From: Gyrodactylus bullatarudis
Taxonomy: Eukaryota; Platyhelminthes; Monogenea; Gyrodactylidea; Gyrodactylidae
Assembly: GCA_012064415.1 (NCBI GenBank)
Contig: SSNU01000404.1
Span: 1-64,000 of the forward strand
Direction of reading: 5' to 3'
Length of the DNA stretch: 64,000 nt
The notes under the pieces are model-generated. The model did not search any database and was not told the DNA's origin. It saw only the letters and a program-made list of their open reading frames with translations. A program made the translations under genes and the position numbers. This document shows, in pieces, positions 36,301 to 49,676 of this stretch (the stretch's first letter is position 1; every line of letters begins with the position of its first letter).

Positions 36301-38235
36301 TCTTGATTTAATTTTATTTTACTCTCTCTAAGAAATAAACCTTGAAAGTATTTTTCAAGATGGCTAGAATATATGAAAATTTCTTGAGACTAAAAGAGTA
36401 TAAATTGTGAATATATCAGATGGAAATTTGATGAATTTCCTTTTTACGTACGTATTAGAATCTGTTTTTGTCAGGAAATATTCATCTTTCGATCAATCAA
36501 AATTGAGAATCCATATTTATTTTTTTCTCTGAAATTTATTTAATATAGCTAATTTAGATTTCGATAACTTTTGTGTCATCAATCAAAATGTGAATTTTTT
36601 GTCAGATTCTACTTCAATCTTATCAAAGTTTAATATTCAAGAGTAAATTTGCATTTTTAATTGTTGAATATTTTATAAATAAACGAATCTGATGTTAATT
36701 TACTCATTTTATTGAATAGAGATAATACTTGAGTCGCAAACCCATAATTATAATTATAATTAATCTCTAAATAAGAATTTTCTCAAATGAACAGAGAGAC
36801 GTGATTCTGTACTTCCCAAATCCGATAATTGGAATCTGAACAATTTAATATGGACAACGAACCGTCTACTTTTACAAAAATTATATTCATGATTTTATAA
36901 AATATATCGAAAAGAAAGAATGTTCACAATATGTAAAAAAATATCTAGATATATATTTATGGAAAATCTAGTTTGAGTAAATAAATAATTATTAATATTA
37001 ATTATAATTCAAATCTTATTCAATTCAATTCTTATAAGATTGTTCAATTTCAATTGAGGACTCAGCGAATTTTTTGAGACTTGACACTTAGTTACAAGCA
37101 TTGTATGAGTTTAAATAAGTATAAATTGAATCTGAAAAACTACTTTGAATTCTCTCTGGCTCTTGTGTTTTATCATTGGTTGAATTACTCAATAACGATC
37201 AGATATAGTCATAGTGGGATAAGATAGCCAGTGATTTATATGCTTCGACTCTTGAAACTTGTTGTATTTTAAATATTAAGGTTTAATAAAATGTCATATT
37301 TATTGGATTAGTATCATTAGTTTTCAACAACAACTTATGGAAGAAACCCAATTAAATTTACATAAATATTCATATTTGTATTAACTTTATTATGCAATAC
37401 ATACATAATAATATGTAGATATAAATACAATACTATTTTTCAAATCAAGTTTCAATATAATAAGTCTTGTAAAAAAACGAGAAAAAAATCATGATAAATA
37501 ATGGCCAACTTACCAATATTCATAGTAGTTTACACACAAACACATCTCAGGTTATTTTAATCTTATTTGCATAAATTCTTTTTACTCCATTTGTACAAAA
37601 GAAAGAAAAAATTTAATCTCAAACATGCTAGTTTAAATCACATCTTATTATTAACCGATTGGGCTTTATCATCAATAGAGAAGATAGAGAATTAAATCTT
37701 TTTAACTCGTCTTATTATCAAGTGAAATTGTCTCCTATTTCTCATTTGTAGGGTATCCTTGTCAGATGGAGAGTGTTGAGTAAATTATGAAGATGAGAAG
37801 AAAACGAGAGAAACATCTTAGCAGGGATAAAAACAAATTTATTTCTCACAATGGAAATTCATAATGTTTTTCATGTTTTATTTTATTTTTCTCAAATTAT
37901 TCTCAAGCGTAACGAATTATTACTCAATCTCTAATAGACGTGTGTTATGCTCGATATTTTCCGAGGAAAATTATCTTTCATAAAAAAAATATTTCCACTA
38001 TAATGTAATCAATAAATTTAAATTTTTGTATCTACTCTGATAATGAGAAGTAATGAGAATATAAACAATCTAATTGTGGATACTTTTTTGTACAGTATAG
38101 GTATAATAAATATGGAAATAGATAAGGTAACAACAGCTAGAACTAATAATTTACTTGATGCATAAATGATACAAAAGAGTTCATAATGGATGAATACAAG
38201 GCATTAAATATGATGAAAAGTTATTTGGTTCAGAT
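33376..38235. other. Long gene-free AT-rich region
   Basis: Nearly 4.9 kb with only short accidental frames. I see no repeat, RNA or coding motif that I can support. Confidence 0.5.
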
Positions 38236-38470
38236 TCACTTGGTATTAGAGCTATAACTAAAATAAATCTGAGCTGAATTTCGAACACCAACTGAATCGT
38301 AAAAAGGGGATGAGAACGATTCTATAAAATATTTTATAATGAAAGCGTATCTTCTGATACGTAGTAGCTGTAGAGATCGAGATAAGTGCATTGTAAGAAT
38401 CGAAATTCGGATATACTGAGTGTAAAAAACCATTTGACCATTTATGAGCTTTTTAGATTTGGAGAACTTT
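38236..38470 (-). pseudogene. LINE relic, 3' part
   Basis: The minus strand contains a TGCACTTATCTCGATCTCTA stretch that matches GCGCTTATCTCGATTTCAGG in the relic at 45270-45500, preceded by the diverged counterpart of its Lys-Ala-Tyr-Lys helix (AAAGCTCATAAATGG). It is probably the same LINE family, heavily decayed. Confidence 0.4.
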
Positions 38471-38831
38471 CAATACCAGATAATTCAAATGGAATGTGTT
38501 AATGTGAAACACGTTTTTTCTTCTAATTAGGGACAGATACTTTTCTATCACCTTTCATCATTACTGTACCTGTTGTTACCTATATTGATGCTAGAGATGA
38601 GAAAATGATGGACTAATTTCAAACCGTTACTTGTTTCCATGATGGCTTTATATATTAGGAAGGTCTTAGCCCTTAAAGTGACTTTAATAAAATCTCAAAA
38701 ATTTTCTAATTATGAATCTAAAAAACTGTTCTTTAATAATTCTTTGTTTATTCCAGGAGACTTAAATTTTTAATAATAGTTTGCTAGAAATGACCCAATG
38801 GGTTAAATCCTTATTTTTAAATAAATATATC

Positions 38832-38881
38832 TGTTACGACCAATGTGTACACTTTGAACAGTGTATACAATGTCAAACATT
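38832..38881 (+). repeat. Left 50-bp terminal inverted repeat of the Ginger-like element
   Basis: It is identical in reverse complement to 39469-39518. It contains ACACT-TTGAAC-AGTGT. Just inside, TGTATACAATG-TCAAA-CATTGTATACA (38862-38888) makes an 11-bp stem that the right end lacks. Confidence 0.9.
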
Positions 38882-39363
38882 GTATACAAGAAATCGTTTT
38901 CGATAGAGAAAATTTAGATAATTGTATCAGTACCAGGATGAAACAGAAAGCAGATAAAATAATACGTCAAACATCTGGCAACTGTACGGTAGGTACTAAC
39001 TTAGCTGTAAAAATTCCTGAGATAGATCGCTCCCAGATGGATCCAAGTAACGTAGTTGGAGTCATATTGAGTCAAGATCAGAATGGATTATATGAAATCG
39101 GTACAAAGGATGGGATTTTGCAGAGTCATTTTTCTCGGGGACAATTCACTTCTCTTAAAAATTTTTTTATCAGTCCAGAAGAAATTCCCAAAAAAGAGAT
39201 TCCTCTGAGAACAGCATCGAGGATGAATTCAAACTGCGATGGCCAAGGAATGTTAAAATGCAATCGTCAAGGTGGTTGTCAAAACAACAGATGTCAATGC
39301 TTAAAAAATAATAGATTATGTACATCTAAGTACCACAAAAGTTTAGCTTGTAATAACAAATAA
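38845..39363 (+). pseudogene. KRBA2-like transposon integrase, C-terminal remnant (172 codons open)
   Basis: The open frame starts inside the left terminal repeat, so its first ~25 residues are repeat-derived. From about residue 30 it follows the C-terminal region of KRBA2-like integrase proteins: RMKQKADKIIRQTSGNCTVG, VKIPEIDRSQMDPSNVVGVI, GLYEIGTKDGILQSHFSRGQF. It ends in the cysteine-rich tail GMLKCNRQGGCQNNRCQCLK...LACNNK. One cysteine of the usual CxSRCH-type motif is Tyr (SKYHKS). There is no stop or frameshift in this 170-codon piece. The catalytic core is missing, so it cannot transpose itself; it may be an internal-deletion derivative mobilised by intact relatives. Confidence 0.8.
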
Positions 39364-39468
39364 ATTTTCCTAAAGAATCAATAATGTTTATTTAAGACTA
39401 AAAAAGAGGAGCATCTCAAAATCAGATTTAAGAGTCATTCTTCTGTAGTAAAATCAGCTTGTGATAAT

Positions 39469-39518
39469 AATGTTTGACATTGTATACACTGTTCAAAGTG
39501 TACACATTGGTCGTAACA
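39469..39518 (-). repeat. Right 50-bp terminal inverted repeat of the Ginger-like element
   Basis: It is the perfect reverse complement of 38832-38881, ends GGTCGTAACA and is followed directly by the TATC duplication. Confidence 0.9.
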
Positions 39519-39522
39519 TATC

Positions 39523-40489
39523 GATATTGAGAACAGTGAAGAATCCAGATTGTATCATTCTGGTTTTTTAAGAAATTCAATAATTGAAAAAATACTTTCA
39601 ATTTTTAAATAATTAAATTTAAAATTAGAGTCACGTGGTTATCCCTGTCTCAAATTCATTATAATCTCTCTTGATGAGCGTATATATTGATATATTATAG
39701 AGTATAGTTAAGGCCCACTAGAAATGAAAAATATGGGAACAGTGTTGATGAAAGAGAATGTGGTAGTGAGAAAGAAAAAGAGAAATAATCTAAATTAAAA
39801 ACCATAGAACAGTGTAGAGAAGGAGAAATTTATCATTATAAGATTTCTTTTATTTAAAAAAAAGATGTCATATGAGGATATATCTGTATATTTTATTTCT
39901 AATTTTTCGATTTACTTGATTAATTTTTCATTTCTCTCACCGACACTCGTCCATACCAAAGACACCACCTCCCCTAAAAGTTTTCACTTGTCTTTGCTTA
40001 CTTTAAATTTATTTTTTCCTCTAAAAGAATTCTCCTATTATGAACAATGGAATATCTCAACGTATTTACTTTCTTGTCTCTACAAGTGAGAGTAAAAGTA
40101 GGAAAAAAATACACACCTTGCCCAATTTTTCTGGTTTTCATAACTCTCTTATTCTTAATTATATTTTTTTCATTCGTATGATAAATTGAGTCCAAATAAT
40201 TAATTTAAGGAACATTTAATCAATGTCGAAAGAGTTTTACTGCTCAAAGTATTTATTCACCTTTAAAATTATATTCAGGATGCATATTTGAGAATCTTTT
40301 TGAACAGTTAAAAATTATCCCTGAAATTGTATTAAGGTGGGATCAAAGTTTCATTCTCAGATTTATACACACTTCACTTATATTTTTTTGAAATGAAAAC
40401 ATTATATTGAAATTAAATCATATGATACAATAAAAATAATAATAAATTCAAGGTGATGTGAGGTTTTAATAAAGTTCAAACTGATCTTG
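39523..40489. other. Spacer without recognised genes
   Basis: AT-rich, with short accidental open frames only. Confidence 0.4.
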
Positions 40490-40880
40490 ATCCCCAATAT
40501 GAACTAACAAAGGATGTAAATTCCTATATCTAGAAGAGAACTGCTCAACTCAGGAGAAATTTTTCGATTGAAAATCTCTGACTTGAGGAAATAGCGGCAC
40601 TTAGAGTTATTTAAATTAGCTAAAAGTGGAAAAACCAATGATTTGTGAGCTTTTAGTCTTACATCACTTGATTCAGGGAATTTCTTAATGGTATAAATAA
40701 TGGTATTAATATTCTGGGGAGATTAGCCAGTGGATTTAATTTTAAACTAGACGATATACTGAAACCTAGGTCAGAAGTTAAGGAGACAATTTCTACAGGA
40801 AGTAGAAGTGATTCATGAGAGTTGCAGGGAGACCAGATGGAAGCATTATTTTGCATTTATCTCTATTAATATAGATAACT
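40490..40880 (-). pseudogene. LINE reverse transcriptase relic
   Basis: On the minus strand, AATAGAGATAAATGCAAAAT and the following 130 bp are close to 55065-55190 of the plus-strand LINE relic. The peptide ESLLLPVEIVSLTSDLGFSI parallels ESLLLPGEIVSFTSDLGFGI there. Further on, RLKAHKSLVFPLLANLNNSK is the post-palm helix, and NRKISPELSSSL continues it. Frame changes are needed between parts, so it is dead. Confidence 0.75.
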
Positions 40881-43800
40881 GTTCAAGATAAATGAATGAA
40901 ATTTTTTTTCAGACATCGAAAAGTTTAAGAATGCATCTCTCTTGACACAATTGTTATGCAAGAAATAGATTTGGTCCTTTGAAAAACTTTTATTTAGATT
41001 TAAACTAAATTCATTTTAATAAACATTAGATCAACATAAAAATGAATAAAACTTTATCACATGAATTATAATATTAGAATTTTTTATGTAAACCCATTCG
41101 AGAATACGTTTTCTACACTAATGTGCCTTCTCTATGTTTATTCTATCTTATTGGTTTTATGATAACACAAAATGAGTAGAGTTGGTCATGAATTTAAATT
41201 GATTCAATTTGAATATATTAAAACAATTTGAAGAAAGAGATTATAATAATACACTTATCATTTGGGAAATAAGGATGATGAATTTATTAAAATTTGCATC
41301 TCTAACAACATGAGATTGACCTTTTGATGGAGTTAAAATCTATACCAAATAACTCTTGAAGGATATTCATAAGTTAAGTTGTTTAAAATTGAGAAATAAA
41401 ATTTTTAATTCATAAGAAGAGAACGTAAAAGACTGATCGACGCATTTATATGATATCTTTTAAATCTGATAATAATCTAGCTGATTATAATAATAATAAT
41501 TAATTCAACTAAATCAAGCAGACGAATCAATTTTTTGAATTACAATGATAATACCTTGTCCGGCTCCGAAGAACAGATTTTATTGATCTCGACTTGTTTT
41601 AAGAATCACTCTTAAAAATCAGTTGTATGTAAGATCTAAGCTACTTAATATCTCAGACTGAATAAGTCCACTGCCTATAGAATCTTTTTATTCAATAAAA
41701 TTTAATTTTTTTGCTATTGATATCAACTGATATTTAATTTGGTCGATGAAATGGATTCTGCAAAGGTGCGAGGGGTTGGTTTGTCGCTTCATTCGACTCA
41801 AATATTATTATTTATCAAGGGTGATTTGATATTTGAATTATTCTGGAATCATCAAAAGGTTTCAATTCAAAATTGTAAAAAGTGGGAGGTCGGCAATATC
41901 AATGTCATATCTTCATGTTTCGTGTGAGAGAATCTATAATCATTCAAGATATTTTGCATACTTAGCATATCTGTAACATGTGAACAAGCCCATCTTAACT
42001 GAGGTGTCATCTTGATCTTTGGTATATTTTTAACCATGAGTTGACAGCCATCTTCCAAGATGAAATGGGATGGAATTTTACAAATTAGCATAAAACTGAA
42101 CCCTGATAAGGCTGATTTTAGAAAGGAACTTGATCAAAATTATTCTGACGTGATAATTTACATAATTTTCAGAGATGGATATACAAAACATATTTATGCT
42201 TATCGGATTATGTTGTTGTCTTAATCTATCGAGCGTAAAATTAAGATGTACACCTGTTTGAATGAAACATTGATAACTTTCGTGTTTCATTATGACATGG
42301 GCAATCTATAGAAGTATCACAACTTGAAAGAAAGAATATCCACAATTTTCCTTCAATTGCACATTGGATAAACACACGTGAGACTTTGAAGGCGATTTAT
42401 ATGTATAAAATACTACACAGAAATTAAATGAGAAAATCTCAGTCCCGGTCTCCAAATTCATATACGAATGAACGAATATATCTATGCGAGTTTGGACAAA
42501 ATAAAATATTTCACTTCAACAAGTTTTCACTGAAACTTCTTTCACTCCATATACATAATGATTAATTAATCTTTCACTTTTCTTTTCAACCATAGAGAGA
42601 GAAAGAATATTCAAGGAAATAACTTGATTGAATGCCTGTTCAATTGGGCATAAAAAAGATTTGTTAATAACTCGGGAAATTTTTTAATGGCTACATAGGC
42701 AGGGAGAGTGAGAGTATATCTTGTTCAAGTTCCTAATTAGCATATTTTTTTCAATATTTAAAAATGATGGGTTACAAGAAAAGAAGGTATTGGAACAAGT
42801 ACATTTTCACACCGTATGAAAGGCTTGTGAGAAAGTCAAGGTGTCCCGTGTAGATTGGCTACTTCAAGCCGGGGACTCCTTGCTGATTTAAATGATAATT
42901 AATATTTGAAAAAAATTATATTTCCTGTTGCCATGTTGGCCAAGATTGAAATGTACAAATGAGAAGGTGTATATCATCACTTGTGTCAGTTTTAATTTAA
43001 AAATATAATATTCAAAGACTCTTGACACCTTGAATCTTGGTAACCAACCTTTTTCTACAACAGTATTTAATATATTCATGAAAAATTGTGAGATTTTTAA
43101 TGATTTTATTTCTATATGCATGCTAGTTAGAGATGATGTCAAAAATTATCAAATAATTTTGATTCGCTCTGAAATGTTGATCAAGGTTCTTTCTGAATAA
43201 ATCATTTTTTTTGATATTACATTTCCTTCATAGTTTATAAGAAAAACCAGGAAAAAACCAAATTATTGATTCAATTTTGTATGCTTAATAAGAATTGCCC
43301 ATGTCTGACTCTATGGACCTCGAGGAATTTTATCTACATCCTGGAAAATATTTTTTGTTAGAAAAACTTTATTAAAAAATAGGTATGAAATAAAATGTAA
43401 AATGTAATTTTTACTATGCAATGACTAAAATCCGGAATATCTTGGCCATTGAATGAGTTTCTTAATTTTTATCTTCAAAAATAGTAATCCTGTCATTAAA
43501 AGGTACTCTTCTTTATTCGAATAATCATCTAGCTTAATAAGATCCCCCTTTTTTTATAGAGACCTTTTTCTTTAAAATTTAACCTTGTATTCTATATGGA
43601 CAATGGTTGAGTTGATGACTGACCTGACTGTCTAAGTTTGTGATTCATTTGTGGCAATTTAGATTTTGATCCGGAGCTATAATATTTTCAGTGATCTGAA
43701 GCTCTTTTGGTTGGGTCTGTCATTATATTAAAAACTAATATGAACTCATTTTATTATGTATATCAGATTCTATATGTTAAATTTAATCTCTTTAATAATA

Positions 43801-45269
43801 AAAAGGAGCTTCATGGTTAATTTCGTTATTTTATCATGTGCGTGGGATATTGAGGGAAAAATGGGCAATGACATAATGAAGAATGACTTTCACGCTTTAA
43901 AATTATGCAAAACGTGATCTGAGTACTAAATTTTATCAGAAAAGTAAGTCCTCTCGTGAGTTGTTGGGAGAAAAAAATTCACCCTAGCCTACTACTCAAC
44001 AATTAAGCCTGAATTTTTTTTCATTGAATTATCAAAACAATTATTCAAATTTTTCTAATTTCTGGTCTATTTTTATATATTTTGAGCAGTTCAAATGATG
44101 ATATTTAACTAATTTCATATAATTAATATTTGAAGAAGCCTATTCTGAAAACTTTAACGAGGCCTTCTTATCAGGCTCTTGAAATGTGTGAATGGAACTT
44201 GACACACACTTTTCATTCGACACATTCGGGTGAGGATATCTGAACAAGATCCAACCGATGAATGCCACTCATAAATTCCTATCAATTTATATAATTATTA
44301 TATAAAGTGAGGATAATTGATGGGTTTCAAAATGTGTGAAAATCTGATCATTATTAATTTTATCAATATGTTTACAAACATTATCATTATTTCTCGTCAT
44401 CCCTTAATATTCTGAGCACATGTCAAGAGGGCTTTCGTTTATGAAAGGCAAAGATGGAGAGACATTTTTTGGTCATGGTTTATATAATTAGAATGTTCCT
44501 CTGAATGGAGAAATAGCAATCGGTCATAAATTTATACCTAGATTATATATTTATATTTTGAATATTTAGTAATGTCCGTTCGAAAATCTTAAATTCCGAT
44601 AATTTGACTAAATTCTAAGAAGTAATTTTTCAGAAAATCAAGTTCAATTTAATTCAAAAATTTATAAAGATCCTGATTAGAATTTTTTGTTACACAAAAC
44701 ACTTATATTTATTTTAAATTTTTTTTATAAATAAAATAAAATAAAAAGTGTACAATAATTTTCATCGGGTCGGCGAATGTGAGAAATAATAGTATTGTAA
44801 AGTATTTAATATGAAAAACTAGTGTCTGCAGGCAAAAAAACGAAAATCATCTGGTTAATGAGTAAAGCAAAGACTTGATGTAGTTCGTATTTTAATCTAA
44901 TAGTATTGAAAGTAGACAATAAGTAGTTAGATTCACATTTAGAATTCCTGAGGTTATAATTATTCTCAGAAACGGAATAGGACTCATAAAATTTTTAAAC
45001 TATAGATGCGGGCTAAAAATTGATTACTCTAAGTCTTTGCTTTATTCCTATCTTCATTAACCAGATGATTTTCGAATTTCTTGCAGACCCTAGTCTTCAT
45101 ATTACTATATTGCAATGTTTTACTACATCCAGAGTTTTGATTTAACATTTTTAATGAATCAGATAAACACTATTTTGTATTTGTATTTATCTACTGTTAT
45201 GCATTCAGATTCTCCTTATAAGTTGTATCTATATTTTTAATTTATTTTCAATATAAGATTTATGTGTAA
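40881..45269. other. Gene-free AT-rich region
   Basis: No supported gene. At 41867-42091 (minus) a 74-codon frame (KIPSHFILEDGCQLMVKNIP...) has a protein-like composition, possibly a transposon relic, but I cannot place it. Confidence 0.4.
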
Positions 45270-45500
45270 CAAAAAAAATATCTAAGAACCCAGAGAGGGT
45301 TAATCCCTGAAATCGAGATAAGCGCATTTTACGACTCCAAATGAGGATAAAGGGAATGTAGAAATCTATTTGCACCCGCTCAATAGTTATAGATTGAGCG
45401 TTATTCAAATCAGGTACAAGAGAGAAAATGCATTCAAAAATAGAAACTACCAATGACTTGTATGCTTTTAGTCTTAGACTATCCTAACGAGAGTGAATAC
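45270..45500 (-). pseudogene. LINE relic, 3' part
   Basis: The minus strand reads RLKAYKSLVVSIFECIFSLV, the helix that follows the RT palm in this LINE family (compare RIKSYKSLVLTHFDYISPLL at 55278). Downstream, FILIWSRKMRLSRFQGLTLS continues without a stop to 45229. Confidence 0.6.
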
Positions 45501-48500
45501 TATAGAAATAAGGTTATCGAAATTTTGTTTTTTTTCTCAAGTTTATAATTTCAATAAATTTTGAATCAAATAGACATAAAAAATTTTTTTGGATAATTTA
45601 TTAGATTAATTAAGTCTTTGATTAAGGTTTTAGATTATGCACCTGTTTTGTGTTTATTCTCCAAATTTGAATATTTGTTCAGAAATATTTACTGAACCAA
45701 AATAAGTCAATACAGTTCTCAGCTCAAAAAATGTGGATTAGAGAACGAAACTCAAAAACTATTTAAAAACTATGGTTCGTGGTAAAATTTTTTTGATCCA
45801 TAGAGAAATCTGAAATCATCAATGAATATTAGTCAAATTACATTCAATTGTACATTGTCAGACGTTTGAGATAGTTAATTACCCTCTTCAGTCGTGGTTT
45901 AATACTTTTTTTGGCCATAAAATAATATTGAGACATCTAATATTTAGATTTAAATTCAATAAAACTTATCTTATATTTCATCTATGACCAATAGGTTTTC
46001 AAAAAAACCAAAATTAATTTTTTTTAAATTCAACTTTCTTTGAATTAGTATAGTCCGAAATGGAAAAAATGATAGAACTGAGATCTTTACTTATTTCAGG
46101 AGATTATTAGATTTCCTATCGAACGGATGGTTAGCCAAGTATTTTCAGAGGCTTAGTTAATAACTAATAGTTATATAATAATAAGTTTCTTAAGCGGTAT
46201 GAGTCAGTTTTGTGCAGATTTTCAAGAACAAGTAAAATAAATCTAAAATTTCGTATTCTCATGTGCTTGTTGATTAGACCTTGTGTTAACTTTCATCCCA
46301 ATTAATCTTGCCTTCTTCATTCTACTCATTTATAAGCCCTAGTGAATATTTGACAGGTTCAGAATGGGAAACTTTTGTTCTAGCCTCTCTTTTGTCAGTG
46401 CTTATCCATAACTACAAATGTGCAATTTATCTTTCAATTTTGTCGTAATTTAACAAGGTAGGGCAGCAAGTGAATGAAAAATTGTCTCAATTGTCTTTAA
46501 CCTCAGCTATCATCATAATCCCCCTATGGAAAAAAGTTGGAGGGGGAACATTGAGTACGGGACACTTTTCACACCAAAATTTCAAATTTATTGTTTTTTT
46601 TCAGTAGTATAATATAAATAAATTGTAAAAGACAATGTTGATATTTCAACAAAAACCAGAGGTGAGTGGGGAGGAGGACTGTTAACACGTTTGGGCATAG
46701 TTTTTAGATTGGTTTACACTTTTTCTTTAAAAATAATCATCATTTTTTTAGCTTCTTCATCGTATTCTACTTCTTCTTAACGCAGCGTCCCTTTCAACTC
46801 TATTATTGTCATAGTAACAATTAAAAAATGACAAAATAAAACCTGACTTTTGAGAATATAACAAACTTTTATTTTGACCTCTTTTTCTTCTATGAAAGCA
46901 AGTGAATGAAATTATTGACAACAATTTATAGCTTATCTGAGCCCTAAAAACAAGAGTGTGAAAAATTCGGTTTATTCTTTACACTATAAATAGAAAAAAT
47001 TATTGTCGCCTGTCAAGATAAATTGTTCTCCATGAAAATAAAGTTTCTCTGCCTTTTAAAGTCAACTTTATGAGAAATATTAAAAACTATTTCTTCAGAA
47101 AAGAATATTTTGTTCTTCTACTGTATACTTGAGTTTTTATTCTTCAAAACTCATTATCTGATCACTATCATTATCTGTGATCAGTTGAAGATTATTTGAG
47201 AAATGAGTAATTACCCTCATCTCAATTAATCTATGAATATATACGAAGGATTTCTAAGATTGTGATCAAGTATAAGAACTTTAAACCTTTTAGGATCAAG
47301 GTTGGAAAAATAAATTTTTATCACAAAATAAGAGACATTTATTAATAAAATCAGGAAAAAAAACAAAGAGATTCACTAGTTATTTTTTTAAGTAGAATAA
47401 CTAAAGTAGATAAACTGTTCTCTATGAAAATAAAGTTTTTCATCAGAGAAGAAATAGAAACAAGTTATGATTGGTTCATCGCAATATTCTAATAGAATAT
47501 ATTCATGAAAAAAAAAATATTTTGTTGGATAAAATATTATGCGTAACTTTGTATAATTATCATTATACACAATATATTTATATGTATATATATTCTGAAT
47601 ATTGTGTGTTAAAAATATTCTCAATATATAAAATATATTATGCAAAATATTCATAATTCTCTAAATGATTAGAAGCAAAAAAAGATGGATGGTAAGAAAG
47701 ACACATCACAAATAAATGCAAGAGGAGAAGAGAATAGTGCGGAAGAATATGAATATTATATACGCACTTATTATATGGAATTGCTTATTTTGGAAAAAAA
47801 CAGTGGAGCTTTTTTTTCATTTATTAATTTTTTTTGTTAGAACAAAATCTTTTATTGAATTATAAAAATAAATGCAAGTAAATCTGATCAATAGCATGAA
47901 ATAAATCTGGATGTTGTAGTTTTTTCAAATGTTATAAAATGAATAAATGGCAATGAAATGAGAGGAATGGTTCAACAGAAACTCTAGTGTCTGAAAGCAA
48001 ATCATTAATCCTCTGGCAGTTATTACTTAATGGAGATAAGAATAGAACAATATTCTAATAGAATATATTATTATTAAGTTATTTGAAGGTTCAAAAAAAT
48101 TGAAAGGGTTAAGATTAGTCAGGTTTTTTCACAATCAGATAATTCATATTTTGAGAATATTTTATTGAAGGAATTCAACAAAAAATTAGGTCTATATTTC
48201 ATATTTCTAAGAGAGTAATTGCTATCCGCTGTAGAATAAGATTCAAAGAATTTTTTTAACTAAAAATGCATATCTGCGAACCCAGAGCAAGTTAAAGAAA
48301 AATTAATTTGAACATTATAATAGTGTGACATCTTGATTAAGACAAATTGAGGAATCTATTCTTGTTAAGTTTGTTGAGGACAAATTCCTTTTAATTTTTT
48401 TATCTAATTAATTTATATCCTACTTTGTAATACTCAAAGTTATAAACTGTATTTTCTCTAGAATTATTAGATGATTTTAGAAATAAATATGGATTTCCGT

Positions 48501-49502
48501 AATTTAAAAAATAGAGTTGCATTAAAAGATATAAGGTTGATATAAAGACGAGAATCTGCTATTTTTTACAAAATAATCAGTATTTTTCTCTAGGAACAAA
48601 GTTATCTTTAGAATTCTGTAGATTTGGGATAAAAATTAGAAAAAAGCATCGAATTTGACCACAAAAGTTTGGATCGTTTTCCTTCATTTTTAATCAACAA
48701 AATTTGGAGGTCAGATTGAATTTTTTTCAAATTTTGAGCATCTTGGATAATTTTATTTCTGTCCATTAAAGATAGATTTTGCAAATTTTTGACTTCTAGT
48801 CTGAATCAGAATCTGAATGAGCTCTTCAAGAGAATTCGATTGATGTATAAAGCATATGGTCCGAAATCTATTTATGAACTGGTTGCAACAGAAACAATGA
48901 TTCTGTATTAAAATTAACGTGATGAAAAATTTGCTGAATTTTAATTCGGCCTATTTTTGACACTATCACTGCCACTTTAATTGAAAATAATTTTGGATAA
49001 AAATTTATTCTACATTTTCAACCAGGGAAAATTGAATTGAACATGCTAGATTTGAAAAATCTATCCCTACTGTCCATGCAGTAAAGGATAGTGATCTTTT
49101 TTTGTAAAAATTGAAAATTCACATTTTGGTTCATTTTTTTTTGTTAGAATAAAATCTATATTGAAAAATAAGAAATGCAACAAAATACTAATCGAGAATA
49201 CAAATAAATAGTAAATCATTGAATGGTTTATCATTATAAGGATGCAAACATAGTCTTGAAAGAGTTTTTGATTGCGATCGAATTGGCTTTTGAAGTAAAA
49301 CATCTTCGATGGTTTAGTGTTGGATGTAAATCTGAAAAGTTTAATCGAATAGCACTTGGTAGTTTCTACTTAATGAAGCTCAGGATATAGGAGAGTGTAG
49401 GTGTAGTCGATTTTAGATCGAATATGTTTCATATTTTTAATCGAGTTTAGGTTGTCACAATTAGATAAGTCATATTTATAGTTAAGTTTATTATAGGTAG
49501 AG
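45501..49502. other. Gene-free AT-rich region
   Basis: No supported gene. At 48538-48575 GTTGATATAAAGACGAGAAT plus CTGCTATTTTTTACAAA resembles the foldback element end and may be a decayed copy. Confidence 0.4.
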
Positions 49503-49676
49503 AGTAAGTAGTTATTATACATTAAACCTACTAGCTAAGTGTGGTCACTGGTTATTACTATATCCTTGTGAAACTAACTTGATGGAGATTGTCTTCTCAC
49601 ACCTCTAGATGTTAGAGCTCGGATAAGCAAGTGTCGATTCCATAAGAGAGACAAATAATATTCAACTCACGGTGGC

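Larger units (their letters stand above)
38828..39522 (+). mobile_element. Ginger-like DNA transposon, 687 bp, internally deleted, with 4-bp target duplication
   Basis: The element proper is 38832-39518. Its ends are perfect 50-bp inverted repeats (38832-38881 and 39469-39518) starting TGTTACGACCAATGTGTACA. It is flanked by TATC on both sides (38828-38831 and 39519-39522). TIRs starting TGT and ending ACA, a 4-bp duplication and an integrase-related product fit the Ginger superfamily of DNA transposons (family knowledge). The single reading frame inside keeps only the C-terminal part of a KRBA2-type protein; the DDE integrase core is gone, so the copy is non-autonomous. Confidence 0.85.

Noticed and set aside
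47388..47656. Overlapping 88- and 61-codon frames on both strands
   Set aside because: AT-repeat composition (TATA runs) with no protein features; accidental.
48538..48800. Third full foldback copy
   Set aside because: Only the first ~40 bp resembles the element end; the rest does not align.
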